Assembly: GCA_030035585.1 (NCBI GenBank)
Contig: CM057477.1
Coordinates: 62,601,447 to 62,665,446 of the forward strand
Direction: 5' to 3'
Source: Dugong dugon
Taxonomy: Eukaryota > Chordata > Mammalia > Sirenia > Dugongidae
DNA: 64,000 bases
Shown: one piece after another, positions 1 through 10,821 of the stretch
How positions within the stretch are numbered: position 1 is the first letter of the stretch
Layout of the letters: every line of letters begins with the position of its first letter
Notes under the pieces: model-generated
Databases searched by the model: none
The model's input: the letters and a program-made list of their open reading frames with translations, nothing else
Told to the model about the DNA's origin: nothing
Made by a program: the position numbers and the translations under genes

Positions 1-1507
1 AAGGAATTGATAATACTTGGCTAGCAAATGGGAAGGCTGAGAGGGAAAGAGGAAAGAAGGTAAAACTTGAGTGAAGTTTTAAAGGGATATTAGTTCAGAT
101 GTGAGGAATTTCTTTTCATAGTTGTTTAGTTTGCTGTTACAGTGTGACATCCAGGTGGAAACACTCAACAGATACTTGGCAAAGCGAGCCAGGAGCCTCG
201 GAGGCATCAGCGTTGTGCTACCCTGAACACACTGGCGTGTACAAGCCAGCTCGTACCAGCTCATGAGAGCCAATTGTTACATTTTTCTGAAATTTTGAAA
301 GCTAGTTGTTACGAGAGCCATTATTAAAAATTAAATCTAAAAGACTTACAGTTAAATATGTTATCTTAAAAATAATGTTATCAAGACTCAACACTCATCT
401 ATTCCTAAGTATTTCACTCGCCTTTACTATTTTCTATGCTTTTGAGGTTATTTGTGTCTATTTTATCTGTATGGTGCAAATACCATATAATGATATGCTA
501 CTGCCCATATCCACCATCTGTCATGTTGATAGCTTGAAACTGGCCATGATGGAGAGTATTTACATCATGAAATTTGGCAGAAACTAAAATCTGGGCATTT
601 TCCCCCATAGAGTCTGTTGATAAACATTTACAAGCACATCGTTGCCTGAAACCATATTGTATTCTGGGCAGAAAAGCTCACATGTGAGTAAGTTCTGGAA
701 GCCTCATTAAGCAAAATGAATAAAATAATGTAGAAACTAAGACTCTACAAATGGGGCAGGGTGGGGGAGGACTGATGCTAGAATCATTTTCCTCTTGACT
801 ATCAGTATCTCCCCAAACACAAGCTTTTTGGACTATTCAGGTCCTTTGGGATTGCTACTATTCCAAATAAACCTGTTCTACTTGGCTCCATGAATAAGGC
901 ACTCCTAGCCAGAGAAGATATATTTTGCAGGCACACATAAAAATACTCTGTGTTTATATAGGATTTTAAGGAGCTCACAGCAATTGCACATGTTCTCATT
1001 ATTCCTATGAACACCCTTGGGAGGTGGCTAGGTGATAGGGGAAATAGGAATGAATGAAAAACAAAAGTGTTAAACTAGAAATCATGGCATTACCTAGCCT
1101 CAGTGCTATAAACAATCTTTTTTATCTCAGTGTTGGAATCCCTGACTTTAGGACTATAAAGTGTCTTGCTTAAGAAGATTCTAGAATTGGCTCCCATCAC
1201 TGGCATTTTTCCACGGGCTTGGCTGTTAGGGGAATGGTCTGCTTCTCTGCCTCACATCCAGGCTGCCTAAGTAAAGACCTTGGGTCCAGAGCATTCTCTG
1301 ACAAGGAGGCTGGGAATTGGGTTGCCTTCTCTCTCCCAGTTCCTTCTCCTTTTTAGAGAAGCCTTTCCCCTATTCTGAGCACGCAGTAACTGTCTCTATC
1401 TCTTGCAGATGCTTGGGCACCATATGACACCTGACCAACTCCACTTCTATATCTGTTCCCAGCAGGGAGGGAATGGAGTCTCTCATACTATGTCACAAGA
1501 AGAGAGT
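1..1507. other. Unassigned non-coding stretch
   Basis: I see no gene or clear repeat here. Open frames at 79-273 and 306-587 are short and without domains. The segment around 960-1020 faintly resembles the 3' half of a MIR or L2, too weakly to call. Confidence 0.4.
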
Positions 1508-1841
1508 GTGACAGAATGTAGAAGCCAGCCTCGAGGGTTGGACTGAAGGGGAATCAGGCTTTGCGAGGCCAAACATGAGCACCCTCATGTGGTGCGCTAG
1601 TTCACTACCATTTGCTGACTCATTCTTATGTAAGCCTCTGGCTTGTAGCCACTATTGTCCACCACCAGTATAAAACCTCTGCCCTCCCACTGTGGGGTGC
1701 AAAAATCTGCTTTCATCCTGTGGCCCCCTGTGACTGCCTTGTATGTAAGTCTGCCTAATAAACTCCTTCTCTACCACACTGGAGTTGCCCGCCTGTTTCT
1801 TTGGTCTCTCAGCACCCTCCATTTTTGGAGGCAAGTTTCAC
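1508..1841 (+). mobile_element. Candidate solo LTR of an endogenous retrovirus
   Basis: The segment starts with TG and ends with CA. It carries a TATA-like tataaaa near 1671 and an aataaa polyadenylation signal near 1757, followed by a pyrimidine-rich U5-like stretch, in the order expected for U3-R-U5. No gag, pol or env follows; the next element is a SINE. The family is not identified (class I is my guess) and the boundaries are approximate. Confidence 0.45.
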
Positions 1842-1948
1842 ATTACTGGTCCATGCCTGGACAATGGCCTAAAGGTAGTAGAAAACTCTCACTGTCTCTC
1901 TTCTCCCCTTCTCATTCTCCTGCTATTTTGGCCCTACTCCCTAACTTG

Positions 1949-2282
1949 TGACACTGGTGGTTTAGTGGTAGAATTCTTGCCTTGCATGCGGGGAACTCAG
2001 GTTCGATTACCAGCCAGTATAACTCATACACAGCCACCACCCATCTGTCCATGGAGACTTATGTCTTGCTATGATGCTGAACAGGTTTTAGCAGAGCTTC
2101 CAGACTGACAGACTAGGAAGAAAAGGCCTGATGATCCACTTCCGAAAATCAGCAATGAAAACTTTATGGCTCACCATGGTCTGATTCACAACTGATCATG
2201 GGGATGGTGCAGCATTTCTTTCTGTTGTGCATGGGGTCACCATGTGTCAGATGTTAATTAAATGGTAGCTAAACACAACGGC
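1949..2282 (+). mobile_element. tRNA-Gly-headed SINE with RTE-like body
   Basis: The first ~70 bases match a tRNA-Gly, with box A-like tggtttagtggtag and box B-like ggttcgatta. The body (about 2060-2200) resembles the RTE 5' region found at 24450-24632 in antisense. The end (about 2205-2282) resembles the RTE 3' end and finishes in gctaaacacaac. A perfect 10-bp target duplication, ccctaacttg, flanks it at 1939-1948 and 2283-2292. Confidence 0.85.
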
Positions 2283-2316
2283 CCCTAACTTGGGCCAGAG
2301 ATTTGCAGTCGAAGCC

Positions 2317-2718
2317 TCTTATGTGGTAAATTGTGTCCCCCCAAAATATGAGTTGTAAATCCTAACCTCTGTGCCTGTGGTTATAATCTCCTTTGGGAAG
2401 GGGTTATCTTTGTTACGTTAATGGACAGGATTAGTACAGGGTGTATTTTGAGTCAATCTCTTACAAGACATAAAAGGAGGAGATTAAGGAAGCAGAGATG
2501 GGGGAAGAGAGATGCCAAGCCACATGAAGATCACCCAGGAGCAGGAGCTCAGAAGAGACAAGGACCTTCCTCCAGATCTGACAGACAGAGTCTTCCCCTA
2601 GAGCCAGCACCCTGATTTCAGACGTCTAGTCTCCTAAACTGTGAGAAAGTAAATTTTTCTTTGCTAAAGCCACCCACTTGTCGTATTTCTGTTATAGCAG
2701 CACTAGACAACTAAGACA
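2317..2718 (+). mobile_element. Solo ERVL-MaLR LTR (MLT1/MST-like)
   Basis: The sequence shows the MaLR hallmarks: a start resembling ttatgtggtaaattgtgtcc and an end with aactgtgagaaagtaaattt, gttatagcagcac and actaagaca. It is flanked by a perfect 5-bp duplication, aagcc, at 2312-2316 and 2719-2723, the duplication size expected of this group. The first base pair has mutated from TG to TC. No internal retroviral sequence is present, so this is a solo LTR left by recombination. Confidence 0.85.
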
Positions 2719-2723
2719 AAGCC

Positions 2724-3092
2724 CGTCTGGCCACAGAGCCCCCAGGAGTTCAAAAGGTCAGCTGCGGGGAAGGAGATGGGCCCTGTGCAGGAGCAGGAGT
2801 CACCTGTCAGGAGTCAATTCCCCACGTGACTCCCATGTCTCTCTGATGGTCATTCCTGGGTTCCTCACCAATGCCACCACTGTCCCTTCTGTACCTATGG
2901 CATCGTCTGTCATACTGGGAATCCAAATGGCCTCTCTAACTTCTCTCTGCACTTCCGTGTGAGGCTCTGGGCAACTTCAAATTGGTTCTCTGCCTGCTGC
3001 CTCTCCAGAGATGAATACCAGTCAATTTAACTTTAGCACTTGGTATCTCCTCCATTTATGCAGGATTTACCTGTGCTGCACAGCAGAGATGA
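2724..3092. other. Unassigned spacer between LTR and SINE
   Basis: I see no recognisable element or gene. An open frame at 2678-2962 begins inside the LTR and is a chance product. Confidence 0.4.
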
Positions 3093-3442
3093 GGCATTTG
3101 TGGTTCAATGGTAGAATTCTCGCCTTCCATGTGGGTGACCTGGGTTTGATTCCTGGCCAGTGCACCTCATGGGCAGCCACCACCCGTCCACCCGTCTGTC
3201 AGTGGAGGCTTGCATGTCGCTATGATGCTGAACAGGTTTTAGAGGAGCTTCCAGACTAAGACTGACTAGGAAGAAAGACCTGGTGATCTACTTCTGAAAA
3301 TCAGCTAATGAAAACCGTATGGATCACAACAGTCCAACCCGCAATCGATCATGGGGATGGCAAAGGACCAGGCAGTGTTTAGTTTCCTTGTGCATGGGGT
3401 CATCATGAGTCGGGGGCCTACTCAATGGCAGCTAACAACAAC
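3093..3442 (+). mobile_element. tRNA-Gly-headed SINE with RTE-like body
   Basis: The head at 3093-3165 is close to tRNA-Gly: tggttcaatggtagaattct, then a box B ggtttgattcc. The body shares aggaagaaagacctggtgat with RTE 5' sequence. The tail has the RTE-like aggaccaggcagtgttt and catcatgagtcgg blocks and ends gctaacaacaac. An imperfect flanking duplication is visible (cacagcagagatg before, cacagcggatg after). This is the best-preserved copy of this SINE in the window. Confidence 0.88.
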
Positions 3443-4124
3443 ACAGCGGATGGTACAAGGCTGCTGATGGTGAAAATTTAGGGAAATAATTAACTGAAGT
3501 GCATAGGGGTGTGTATGTGTCAAAAACAGAAGAAAGTGAGAAAGGCAGAGACAGAAATGAAGAAACAGAGAGAAAGAAGAGTTACAGAGACCATCTTGTT
3601 TTGACTTCTTTTGTTATTATTAGGGATTTCATTGCTTGTTGGTTTTTAACTGCTGGGAGGGTAGATTTTTAAGGCAGATCTTCCCGATGGGTGACCCTGG
3701 GCTCCCCCTCCCAGGCTAGAACCACATGTTGCAGCATCCCCTGAACTCTCTCTGGAGGCAACCCTGAGGGGGAAGTTACTGCCAAAAAGCACTGCCTTTG
3801 GGAACATTTGTCTCTAGCCAAATATCACTGAATATTCAATCATGGGGAGCCAGTCATGTCTAAAGGAGACTCCCCTCAACCCCAACAAGGCTTTCTAGTC
3901 TCCACAACAATGGTTTCCGGTCTCCTGCGGCCCACTCCTGAGCGCTCCTTCTGACCCAGTTGGGAGGTCCTGAGGAGCTTCCTGAGACAGGAGGACCCGT
4001 GCCTCCTCAGACAACGCTTGCGTCTCCTTTGAAACAGTCAGTGGTCCACACGAGACATGCAAGTCAAACCAGGTCAATCAAGTGGATGCACTACTAACCT
4101 TGGAAGCGTGAGACCAAGTTTTAC
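3443..4124. other. Unassigned non-coding stretch
   Basis: I see no confident repeat or gene. A purine-rich patch lies at 3520-3590. The minus-strand open frame at 3895-4077 has no recognisable domain. Confidence 0.4.
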
Positions 4125-4215
4125 TCTTTCTAGTTCAAATCACAACTTTGATCAGATCACAACTTACGCAGAGCTCAGTTTGCTCATCTGTGAGATGTGT
4201 GAGGGTGTGATTGGT
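4125..4215 (+). repeat. MIR fragment
   Basis: The core phrase cagtttgctcatctgtgaga is typical of the MIR core. It is short and degraded. Confidence 0.5.
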
Positions 4216-4289
4216 TTCAGTCATTCATTCAACAATCATTTATTGAGCACCTACTAGATTTCAAAGACTTCCCTGGGCACTGGGCATGC
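4216..4289 (-). repeat. L2 3' end fragment
   Basis: The segment tcattcattcaacaatcatt followed by tattgagcacctac is the reverse complement of the usual L2 3' end. An AfroSINE interrupts it at 4290. Confidence 0.65.
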
Positions 4290-4496
4290 AAAACCAGTTG
4301 CCATGGAGTAGATTCCCACTCATGGTGACCTCATCTGTGTCAGAGTAGAATTGTGCTCCATAGGGTTTTCAATGGATGATTTTTTGGAAGTACAGTAGAT
4401 CACCAGGTCTTTCTTCTGAGGAACCTCTGGGTGAACTCAAACTTCCAACCTTTTTGTTAGCATCCAAGCATGTTAACCCTTTGCACCAACCAGGGA
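4290..4496 (-). mobile_element. AfroSINE
   Basis: Antisense copy of the common afrotherian tRNA-derived SINE, full length at about 207 bp. It runs from the 3' end (accagttgccatggagtaga) to the tRNA-like head (gcaccaaccagggac). It is inserted within an L2 fragment. Confidence 0.93.
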
Positions 4497-5327
4497 CAGT
4501 AGTTATAAAAACAAAAAGAGTAATACAGCCGATGTGGACACATTGTCATCGGGCTTATAGAAGATACTGTCTAAGGGTCTAAGGCCCCTTTTCAGCTAAT
4601 ATTTTCTACGTAATTCCTAAGTGGCAAAACACTTGCCTACATCTCCTGAGCTAATGACTTCAGGCCCTGCTAAGTAAAAGGGACAGGTTTGTTTTCTTTA
4701 CATTTGGGTTCCCAGACTTGGCTACTTTGCATTTGCAATGTGGGTGTCTGAAATGTTAACTGACCCTCACCACAGCCGCTGGAAAGAGATAAGTTTTGCA
4801 ACATCTGCCACTATCCAAAGCACTTATTAGGTTCTTGTCTGCTCAGGGCACACTATGCATTAAGTCAGAGACACAGCCTAGCTGTCCAGAAGCTCCCAGA
4901 AGCCCTGGAGCTCGCCCACATAAAGGATAAACAATTGAGTGAACACTGATGAAATGGTGCCATCAAACAAAGAAATGTAAATAAAGAATTGGTGGAGAAG
5001 TTACCATTTGGGAAAGTGGAGGGTCAGAGGAAAGAATAGAGGAGTTAGCACAGGCCCTGTGAGGGGCTGGGGAAACCCCTAGCTCTGTCTCTGTTGGTCC
5101 AGGGTTGCCAGGGTCTTTTGTGGGGTGGAAAGAGGGGGTGCAGAGAACTGGGATGGGGACCCAGGACACAAGCCCTCACTCAGTGACTGGTCTACAAAGC
5201 TGTCCTGACATCAGTACAAACTACCAAAACCAAGGTACAGCCCCGCTCAATACTTGACTATCACAACAGCAGGCCCTTGGACAATCGCTCCTGGGCTCCT
5301 CTCTGCCTCCCTCTAACATTTTACATA
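4497..5327. other. Unassigned non-coding stretch
   Basis: No confident element is seen. The minus-strand open frame 4963-5169 has no domain. Confidence 0.4.
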
Positions 5328-5502
5328 ACCAGTTGCCGTGGAGTGGATTCCGACTCTTGGCAACCCCATGCGTGTCAGAGTAGAACGGTGCTCCACAAGG
5401 TTTTCAATGGCTGTATTTTTTTTCAAAAGTAGATCACCAGGCCTTTCTTCAAATTTTGGGGTAGCAGTTGAGCATAACCGTTTGCACCACCCAAGGACCA
5501 TC
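5328..5502 (-). mobile_element. AfroSINE
   Basis: Antisense copy with a small internal deletion in the region before the tRNA-like head (around 5450-5480). The 3' end (accagttgccgtggagtgga) and head (tttgcaccacccaaggac) are both recognisable. Confidence 0.9.
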
Positions 5503-5530
5503 TTATATAAAGAGCCTTCTGTTGTGTTAC

Positions 5531-5700
5531 CGGAAACCCTGGTGGCATAGTGGTTAAGAGCTACGGCTGCTAACCAAATGGTCAGCAGTTCAAATCTACC
5601 AGGTGCTCCTTGGGAACTTTATGGGGCAGTTCTACTCTGTCCTTTAGGGTCACTATGAGTCTGAGTCGACTTGATGGCAACTGGTTTGGTTTTTTTGGTT
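5531..5700 (+). mobile_element. AfroSINE, T-tailed subfamily
   Basis: Sense copy. The head is gtggcatagtggttaagagc with box B agttcaaatct, and the body ends gatggcaactggtttggttt followed by Ts. This is the shorter, T-tailed subfamily. Confidence 0.92.
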
Positions 5701-6364
5701 TATTGTGCTACTATCGGGGGGAAACTATGGCTAAGGGCTAGTGTGTGACTCAGGAAAATAAACTAGGAAGCAGGTCTCAAACGCACGCCGCACCCCCAAG
5801 TTGTCTTGGCTCCTTCCATGATTCCGTCAGTTCACAGGCTCTGACATAAAAGGCAGGAAGTTACATACGCTAAACAAAGCTCCTTAGATGTCAGGAAATT
5901 AACCTGGGAAATTGGAGCCAAGAATGATTAAAGGCCCTGCACCCTGAGTTCAAAAACCACCACCATAGCGTCTGATCAAAATCTGTTTCCTGGGCACCCC
6001 AGGCTTGGCTCTGTTAAACTGCACATCCCCAAAAGCTGGCCACAGGGCTGGCATGCCTGTGTGGGGTGCATTTTTCCTGGCACGCATTCAGATCTATAGC
6101 ACTCCACTCTTCTTGCCCTTAGAGCTTGGATGCCTGCCCTTGGCAAGCTTGCCCTCAGAAAAGCAGCTGCCTTATAAGTGAAACCTATCACACACCTCAC
6201 ATCAGAGGGGTCAGTCAAGTGGCCCAAAGTCCTTAAAAGGAGGGGGTGAGGTGAGGCAGCCCGCATCCTGACCCTCCCAGCTAAGAAAACAGCTGCCTCC
6301 TGGAGGGTGGAAAGGTCAGTCCAGAAGTAACCTTAGAATTAAATCATTATAGATGCCAAAAGCA
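5701..6364. other. Unassigned non-coding stretch
   Basis: No gene or clear repeat is seen. A minus-strand open frame of 96 codons (5976-6266) has no recognisable domain and is not supported. Confidence 0.4.
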
Positions 6365-6609
6365 ATAATCTTATCTCTTTGAGCCTTGGTTTCATTACCT
6401 TTACAATTAAGGGGTTGGACTAGGTGTTCTCTGTGATACCTTCTAGTTATGATATCCTCAAATTCAGAAACAACCTTAACGTTTACATCACAATGAAGCT
6501 GTCAGAGGATTTTACACATCATTTCACTTTATCTCCAACAATGAGTGTTAATCCTATTTTACACAGCAGTAAAAGGGGAAGTGACCTGTCTAATGTAAAT
6601 ATCTGGTAG
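6365..6609 (+). repeat. MIR-family fragments
   Basis: Positions 6365-6475 (ctctttgagccttggtttca, then ggggttggactaggtgttct) resemble a MIR/MIR3-type core in sense. Positions 6500-6609 resemble an antisense MIR segment (cctattttacacagcag). Both are old and partial. Confidence 0.5.
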
Positions 6610-6798
6610 ATAAAACCTCAAAAAAAAAAAACAAAAAAAAAAAAACACAGTTCCCTTTGAGTCAATTAAGACTCATAGCAACCCTATATGACAGAGTAGA
6701 ACTGCCCCATGAGGTTTCCAAGAAGCAGCTGGTGGATTCAAACTGCCGACCTTCTAGGTTAGCAGCCAAGCTCTTAACCACTGCACCACCAGAGATGC
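6610..6798 (-). mobile_element. AfroSINE, T-tailed subfamily
   Basis: Antisense copy. Its tail appears on the + strand as the A-rich run 6620-6645. The head is ctcttaaccactgcaccacc. The duplication atctggtag is present at 6601-6609 and 6799-6807. Confidence 0.92.
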
Positions 6799-7034
6799 AT
6801 CTGGTAGCTAGCAGAGCCCAGAATAAACCCTCATTGTACTGGTTCCTGGTTCAGCGCTCTGTATGGGCCATGGTGTCACCGGAATGCTCAATATTGCATC
6901 CGCAATAATAAGATCCAAGTGTTGTTCTTTCTGATTTTTTTTCCCCATTGGAAAGCAAGTGAGGGTAAGAGGGAGCTATTTAGTGTGCCAGGCATCTGGG
7001 GAATGGAATGCTTAGATATGTATGACCCTGTGTT

Positions 7035-7221
7035 GTTATTGTTAGTTGCCGTTGAGTTGATTCCGACTCATGGTGGCCCCATGTATGCAGGGTAGAACTG
7101 CTCCATAAGATTTCAAGGCTGTAACCTTTCAGAAGCCAGGCCCATCTTCTGAGCCCTCTGGGTGGATTTGAACCACCAACCTTTCGGCTAGTAGTCAAGC
7201 ACTTAACTGTTTGCACCACAA
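7035..7221 (-). mobile_element. AfroSINE
   Basis: Antisense copy from ttgttattgttagttgccgt to the head at aactgtttgcaccac. The 3' end reads (ttgtta) before gttgccg, like the RTE 3' end in antisense. Confidence 0.92.
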
Positions 7222-7858
7222 TCCTTCCTACAATCCCTTGGTGGCCTCATAACAATGTAGAAATCGCTTCTGGAGTCTACAGAGGTTAATAGTAGCTGCA
7301 TTAGCTGCAGAGAAAAACTAAAAGAAGTATTGCTTCCTTGTTCCTTATCCACAACATCTTCATCATGAACCTGCCCTCTCACTGCTCTCAATGGTGTGGT
7401 CCTATGGACCACATGACCCCCATCTAGAGCAGATTGGACCAGGGAGGGTCACCTGACTGAGAGCAACTCATGGGAGTGGTAACGAGACCTAGAAAGTATA
7501 GTTAAACATCTGCCAGCCTGAAGCCAGGTCAGCTTGGTGGGAAGCCCCAATTCAGGCAAGACCAAGTTAGGAGGCAGCGGAGTTGCAGGGAGCACAGGTT
7601 AGAGGAGAAGGAAATTGAACACTGTCAGTGAGAAATGGAGATGAGAGATGGAAAGGGCACTCACATCCCCTGATATTCCCCTGCATCCCTCCAATACCCC
7701 TTCCACCCAACTGAACTGGTTTGAGTGGGTTTCTCTTTCTCACAACTGAACAGGTCCCTGATTAGAACAAGTACATTTTTGATCTCTTTGAATTTTATGA
7801 GAGGTAGCCTCATTCTCTAACTTTAAGCCAGCCGTTTATCAAAAGTGACAAATTAGTG
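7222..7858. other. Unassigned non-coding stretch
   Basis: No gene or recognised repeat is seen. Confidence 0.4.
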
Positions 7859-8048
7859 TAACCAGTTGCCATGGAGACGACTCCTACTCATGGCCACCCC
7901 ATGTGCATCAGAGTAGAACATTGCTTCATAGGGTTTTCAGTAGCTGACTTTTTGGAAATAGATCACCTGGCCTTTCTTCTGAGGCACCTCTGGGTGGACT
8001 TGAACTGTCAGCTTTTGGTAAGCAGCTGAGCATGTTAACCATGGACTC
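7859..8048 (-). mobile_element. AfroSINE
   Basis: Antisense copy, 3' end aaccagttgccatggagacg. The tRNA-like head at 8020-8048 is partly deleted. Confidence 0.9.
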
Positions 8049-8231
8049 TACACTAGTGAAAATATCCAACAATTAAAACATTTATTCAACGCATACTGGG
8101 TGACAAGCTCTGCCATGTTATATACCATATACCCTTAGTTCCTAGATATTTTACATTTATGGTTTTGACCACTTACAAGCAACCATGTGTGGCTGAAATA
8201 AAATATTTTCATGATGTGGGTTTGAATAAAG

Positions 8232-8438
8232 GTCACCGTGTAACACAAATGGTTTGCACTTGGTTACTAACTGAAAGGTTGGCGGTTCCAACCCACCCAG
8301 CAACACCACAGAAGGAAGACCTGGTGATCTGCTTTCATAAACACTATAGCCAAGAAAACCCTATGGAGCTCAGTTCTGTTTGGGGTCACCATGAGTCATA
8401 ATCGACATGACGACAACAGGTTTGATTTTTTGGTTTGG
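8232..8438 (+). mobile_element. AfroSINE
   Basis: Sense copy. The head is diverged; gaaaggttggcggttccaac is the box B region. It ends in aacaggtttgattttttggt, so its tail is T/G-rich and not poly(A). Confidence 0.88.
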
Positions 8439-8673
8439 GTTTGAATAAGGTACTTGGACCTACAAGGCTTCAGTGCAAGAGCAAGTTGCTCATCTCATGA
8501 ATGATCCCATACAGCTGCCCAGCATTCATGTCGTAATACAGCTTTCTGTTCTCTACTCATATTTTTCAGCGTTTTATGGAGGAAATCATAGGTGAAAAGG
8601 TCTTCCTGAATTTGGAAATTGGTGATGACCTGGGCTGAATCCTTTGCAAATGCCATGGTTCTACTATACATTA

Positions 8674-8841
8674 AAAACCAAAACCAAACCCATTGTTGTC
8701 AAGTCAATTCCAACTCATAATGACCCTATAGGACAGAGTAGAACTCCCCCTTGGGGTTTCCAAGAAGTGGTTGGTGGATTCAAATTGCAGACCTTTTGGT
8801 TAGCAGCTGTAGCTCTTAACCACTGCGCCACCTGGGCTCCA
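8674..8841 (-). mobile_element. AfroSINE, T-tailed subfamily
   Basis: Antisense copy flanked by a perfect 14-bp duplication, tctactatacatta, at 8660-8673 and 8842-8855. Its 3' end appears as aaaccaaaaccaaacccatt on the + strand. Confidence 0.95.
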
Positions 8842-8959
8842 TCTACTATACATTATTATTAACATAATCTTTAGCGATCTTGGTCTCTTCTGCTATTAGC
8901 CGTTTGGGGAACAGGCTCCACGCCTTATACAACTTTGTGGGCCTTATACCAAGAACACA

Positions 8960-9610
8960 GTACCTCATACCTTGCAAGTCCTCAATGTGTTTTTAAATTG
9001 TCTCACTTAATTCTCACCAAAAACCCACCCCATAGATCTTATTATTCCCAATTACTCTGTATATTAATCAGCTTAAGCTATGCAATGCTACAATAACAAC
9101 CCAAAAATCTCAATGTTGACGCCACAAAGGTTTATTTCACACACGCCCTAAGGGTCAGCTGCAGCTCTGTTCCACATCGTCCTCACTCCAGAACCCAACG
9201 ACAGAGAGAAAGAAAGATGACAGAAACCCATAATGACTGTTACAGCTTCTATACAAAAGTCAGACAATTATCCGCGCTCACTTGAGTCAAGCAAAGCAAT
9301 CACATAGCCACACAGCCAAGCCTGACGTCAACAGGGCAGGCATGTATAATGCTTACAGAGGAGGGAGGGGCACCAAAAATCACATGGCCACAGCTGGAAC
9401 CATGGGACAAGGATGTATAATCCTCTCTCAGAGAGAGACAGCAAAATTATGAACAATGATATTACATATCACACCATTTTACAAAGAAACAGAGGAGAAG
9501 CAATTTGTCTGATCAAGTTTCTTGTTAGTGGCAGACTTGGTATTTGAACAAAGTCTTCTGACTCCAAGTTAAAGATTCCTTCCACTACACCACAGCTGTT
9601 TCTAGATCTT
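8960..9610 (-). repeat. MIR, split by an LTR-like insert
   Basis: The left part ends near 9060 with atcttattattcccaatt. The right part resumes near 9474 with cattttacaaagaaacagag and continues through cagacttggtatttgaac. Joined in order they follow an antisense MIR, so the intervening ~410 bp is a later insertion. Confidence 0.6.
9062..9473 (-). mobile_element. LTR-like insert in a MIR
   Basis: The left end resembles the antisense 3' end of an ERVL-class LTR (gcttaagctatgcaatgcta, then aaaggtttatttc, the reverse of an aataaa signal). It splits a MIR in two. Family and exact ends are uncertain. Confidence 0.45.
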
Positions 9611-10809
9611 ACTCTGGGAGAGATGTATTACAGGAGCCTGATGTGTACCTTATGTACAGTGTTCCCGTCAAGTTATCGCACTAAAACATTTTGGCCCTTG
9701 AATGTTTTATTCATAAGGATCCTAAGTCCAAGAGAATCAAAGTTAGCCAAGCCAGACACAATTAACAAGCAGAAATCGAGAATATAAGTAAAGCCAACAC
9801 TTTCATTCTCAGTAAGTGAAGGGTCACTTTTGTAAACGTCTTAGTTTAACCAGCTTGAAGATAGGAAAGGGCCAGTGGCACCTGACAAGGACAAGAGGCT
9901 GTCACTGTCCAGAATGGAAAAGAAAGAAGAATCATGTTGCTGTCTGCTTTCAACACGTCAGGGTGGTGTCACCTGGGTCTCTGGGGCCATTGGTTGATTG
10001 CATCCTGCAGTAGCTGGAATGAGGGGTCTGGGAAGAAAAGGAACGAGTGCCTGGGAAGAGCCTGGCACTAATAACTTAAAAAGGGCCTTAGCCATGACCT
10101 GGTCAGCAACTTCCAGAGCTGATGACTTCCATCCCCACAAACGTCTCCCCGTCCCAAATGGGCACCCTGGTTGCCCATGGTTGATGACCTCTTTGTTTGC
10201 CTGTCTCTGCCCAGAGAGTAGTTTTGCTCAAGGAAGAAACTTGACTGCAGGCAGGTCCCCAAGCCTAGGAAACCAATCCACGTTCTCTGTTTTCTTCTGA
10301 ATCACTTCATTTCTCTTAAGCTGCATAGGTGACGGGTTTGGTCTTTGGATGATGCGGGTTACAGAAAGTTCAGCACTGTAACACTTAGCAACAGAGACTT
10401 TACTGAATACCTGTTTCCCATCTCTGCCAACATTTTTGAGCAGATTGGACTTGATTAAAATACACACCGTAAGTCATGAATCCAACCTGCCCAGGATATA
10501 TCAGGTTGCATCGCGTTATGAAACACATACGGTCCTGGATGTTCTTCCAAAAGAACGTGTACGGTAAATGCTGCTCTTTCTCCCAGAAAGAAAAGGTTTC
10601 TTTCCAACCCCCACCTCTCACCACCCCCAAACCAAACTCCCAGCAAGCTGAAGCTTGCACACAGCAATGATGAGCCCAATACTACCTGCTGGAATCCTGA
10701 CATAACCTCCTCTGTCTTCTCCTTCAGCATTTGGAGTGAGAGGCAACACCAGGGCACTTTGAAGGACCCAAGTAAGAAGGTTGCATGGGGCAATGTCCAT
10801 GCACCTTGT
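9611..10809. other. Largest repeat-free stretch of the first 20 kb
   Basis: I see no repeat here. Overlapping open frames of 60-112 codons occur on both strands (for example 9998-10300 sense and 10455-10793 antisense). None shows a domain or clear splice context. It may simply be unique non-coding sequence. Confidence 0.4.
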
Positions 10810-10821
10810 GACTCTCCATTT

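Noticed and set aside
3093-3165. Possible functional tRNA-Gly gene
   Set aside because: The sequence is close to tRNA-Gly but has mismatches in the stems, continues into a SINE body and lacks an immediate terminator. It is the head of a retroposed SINE, as at 1949.
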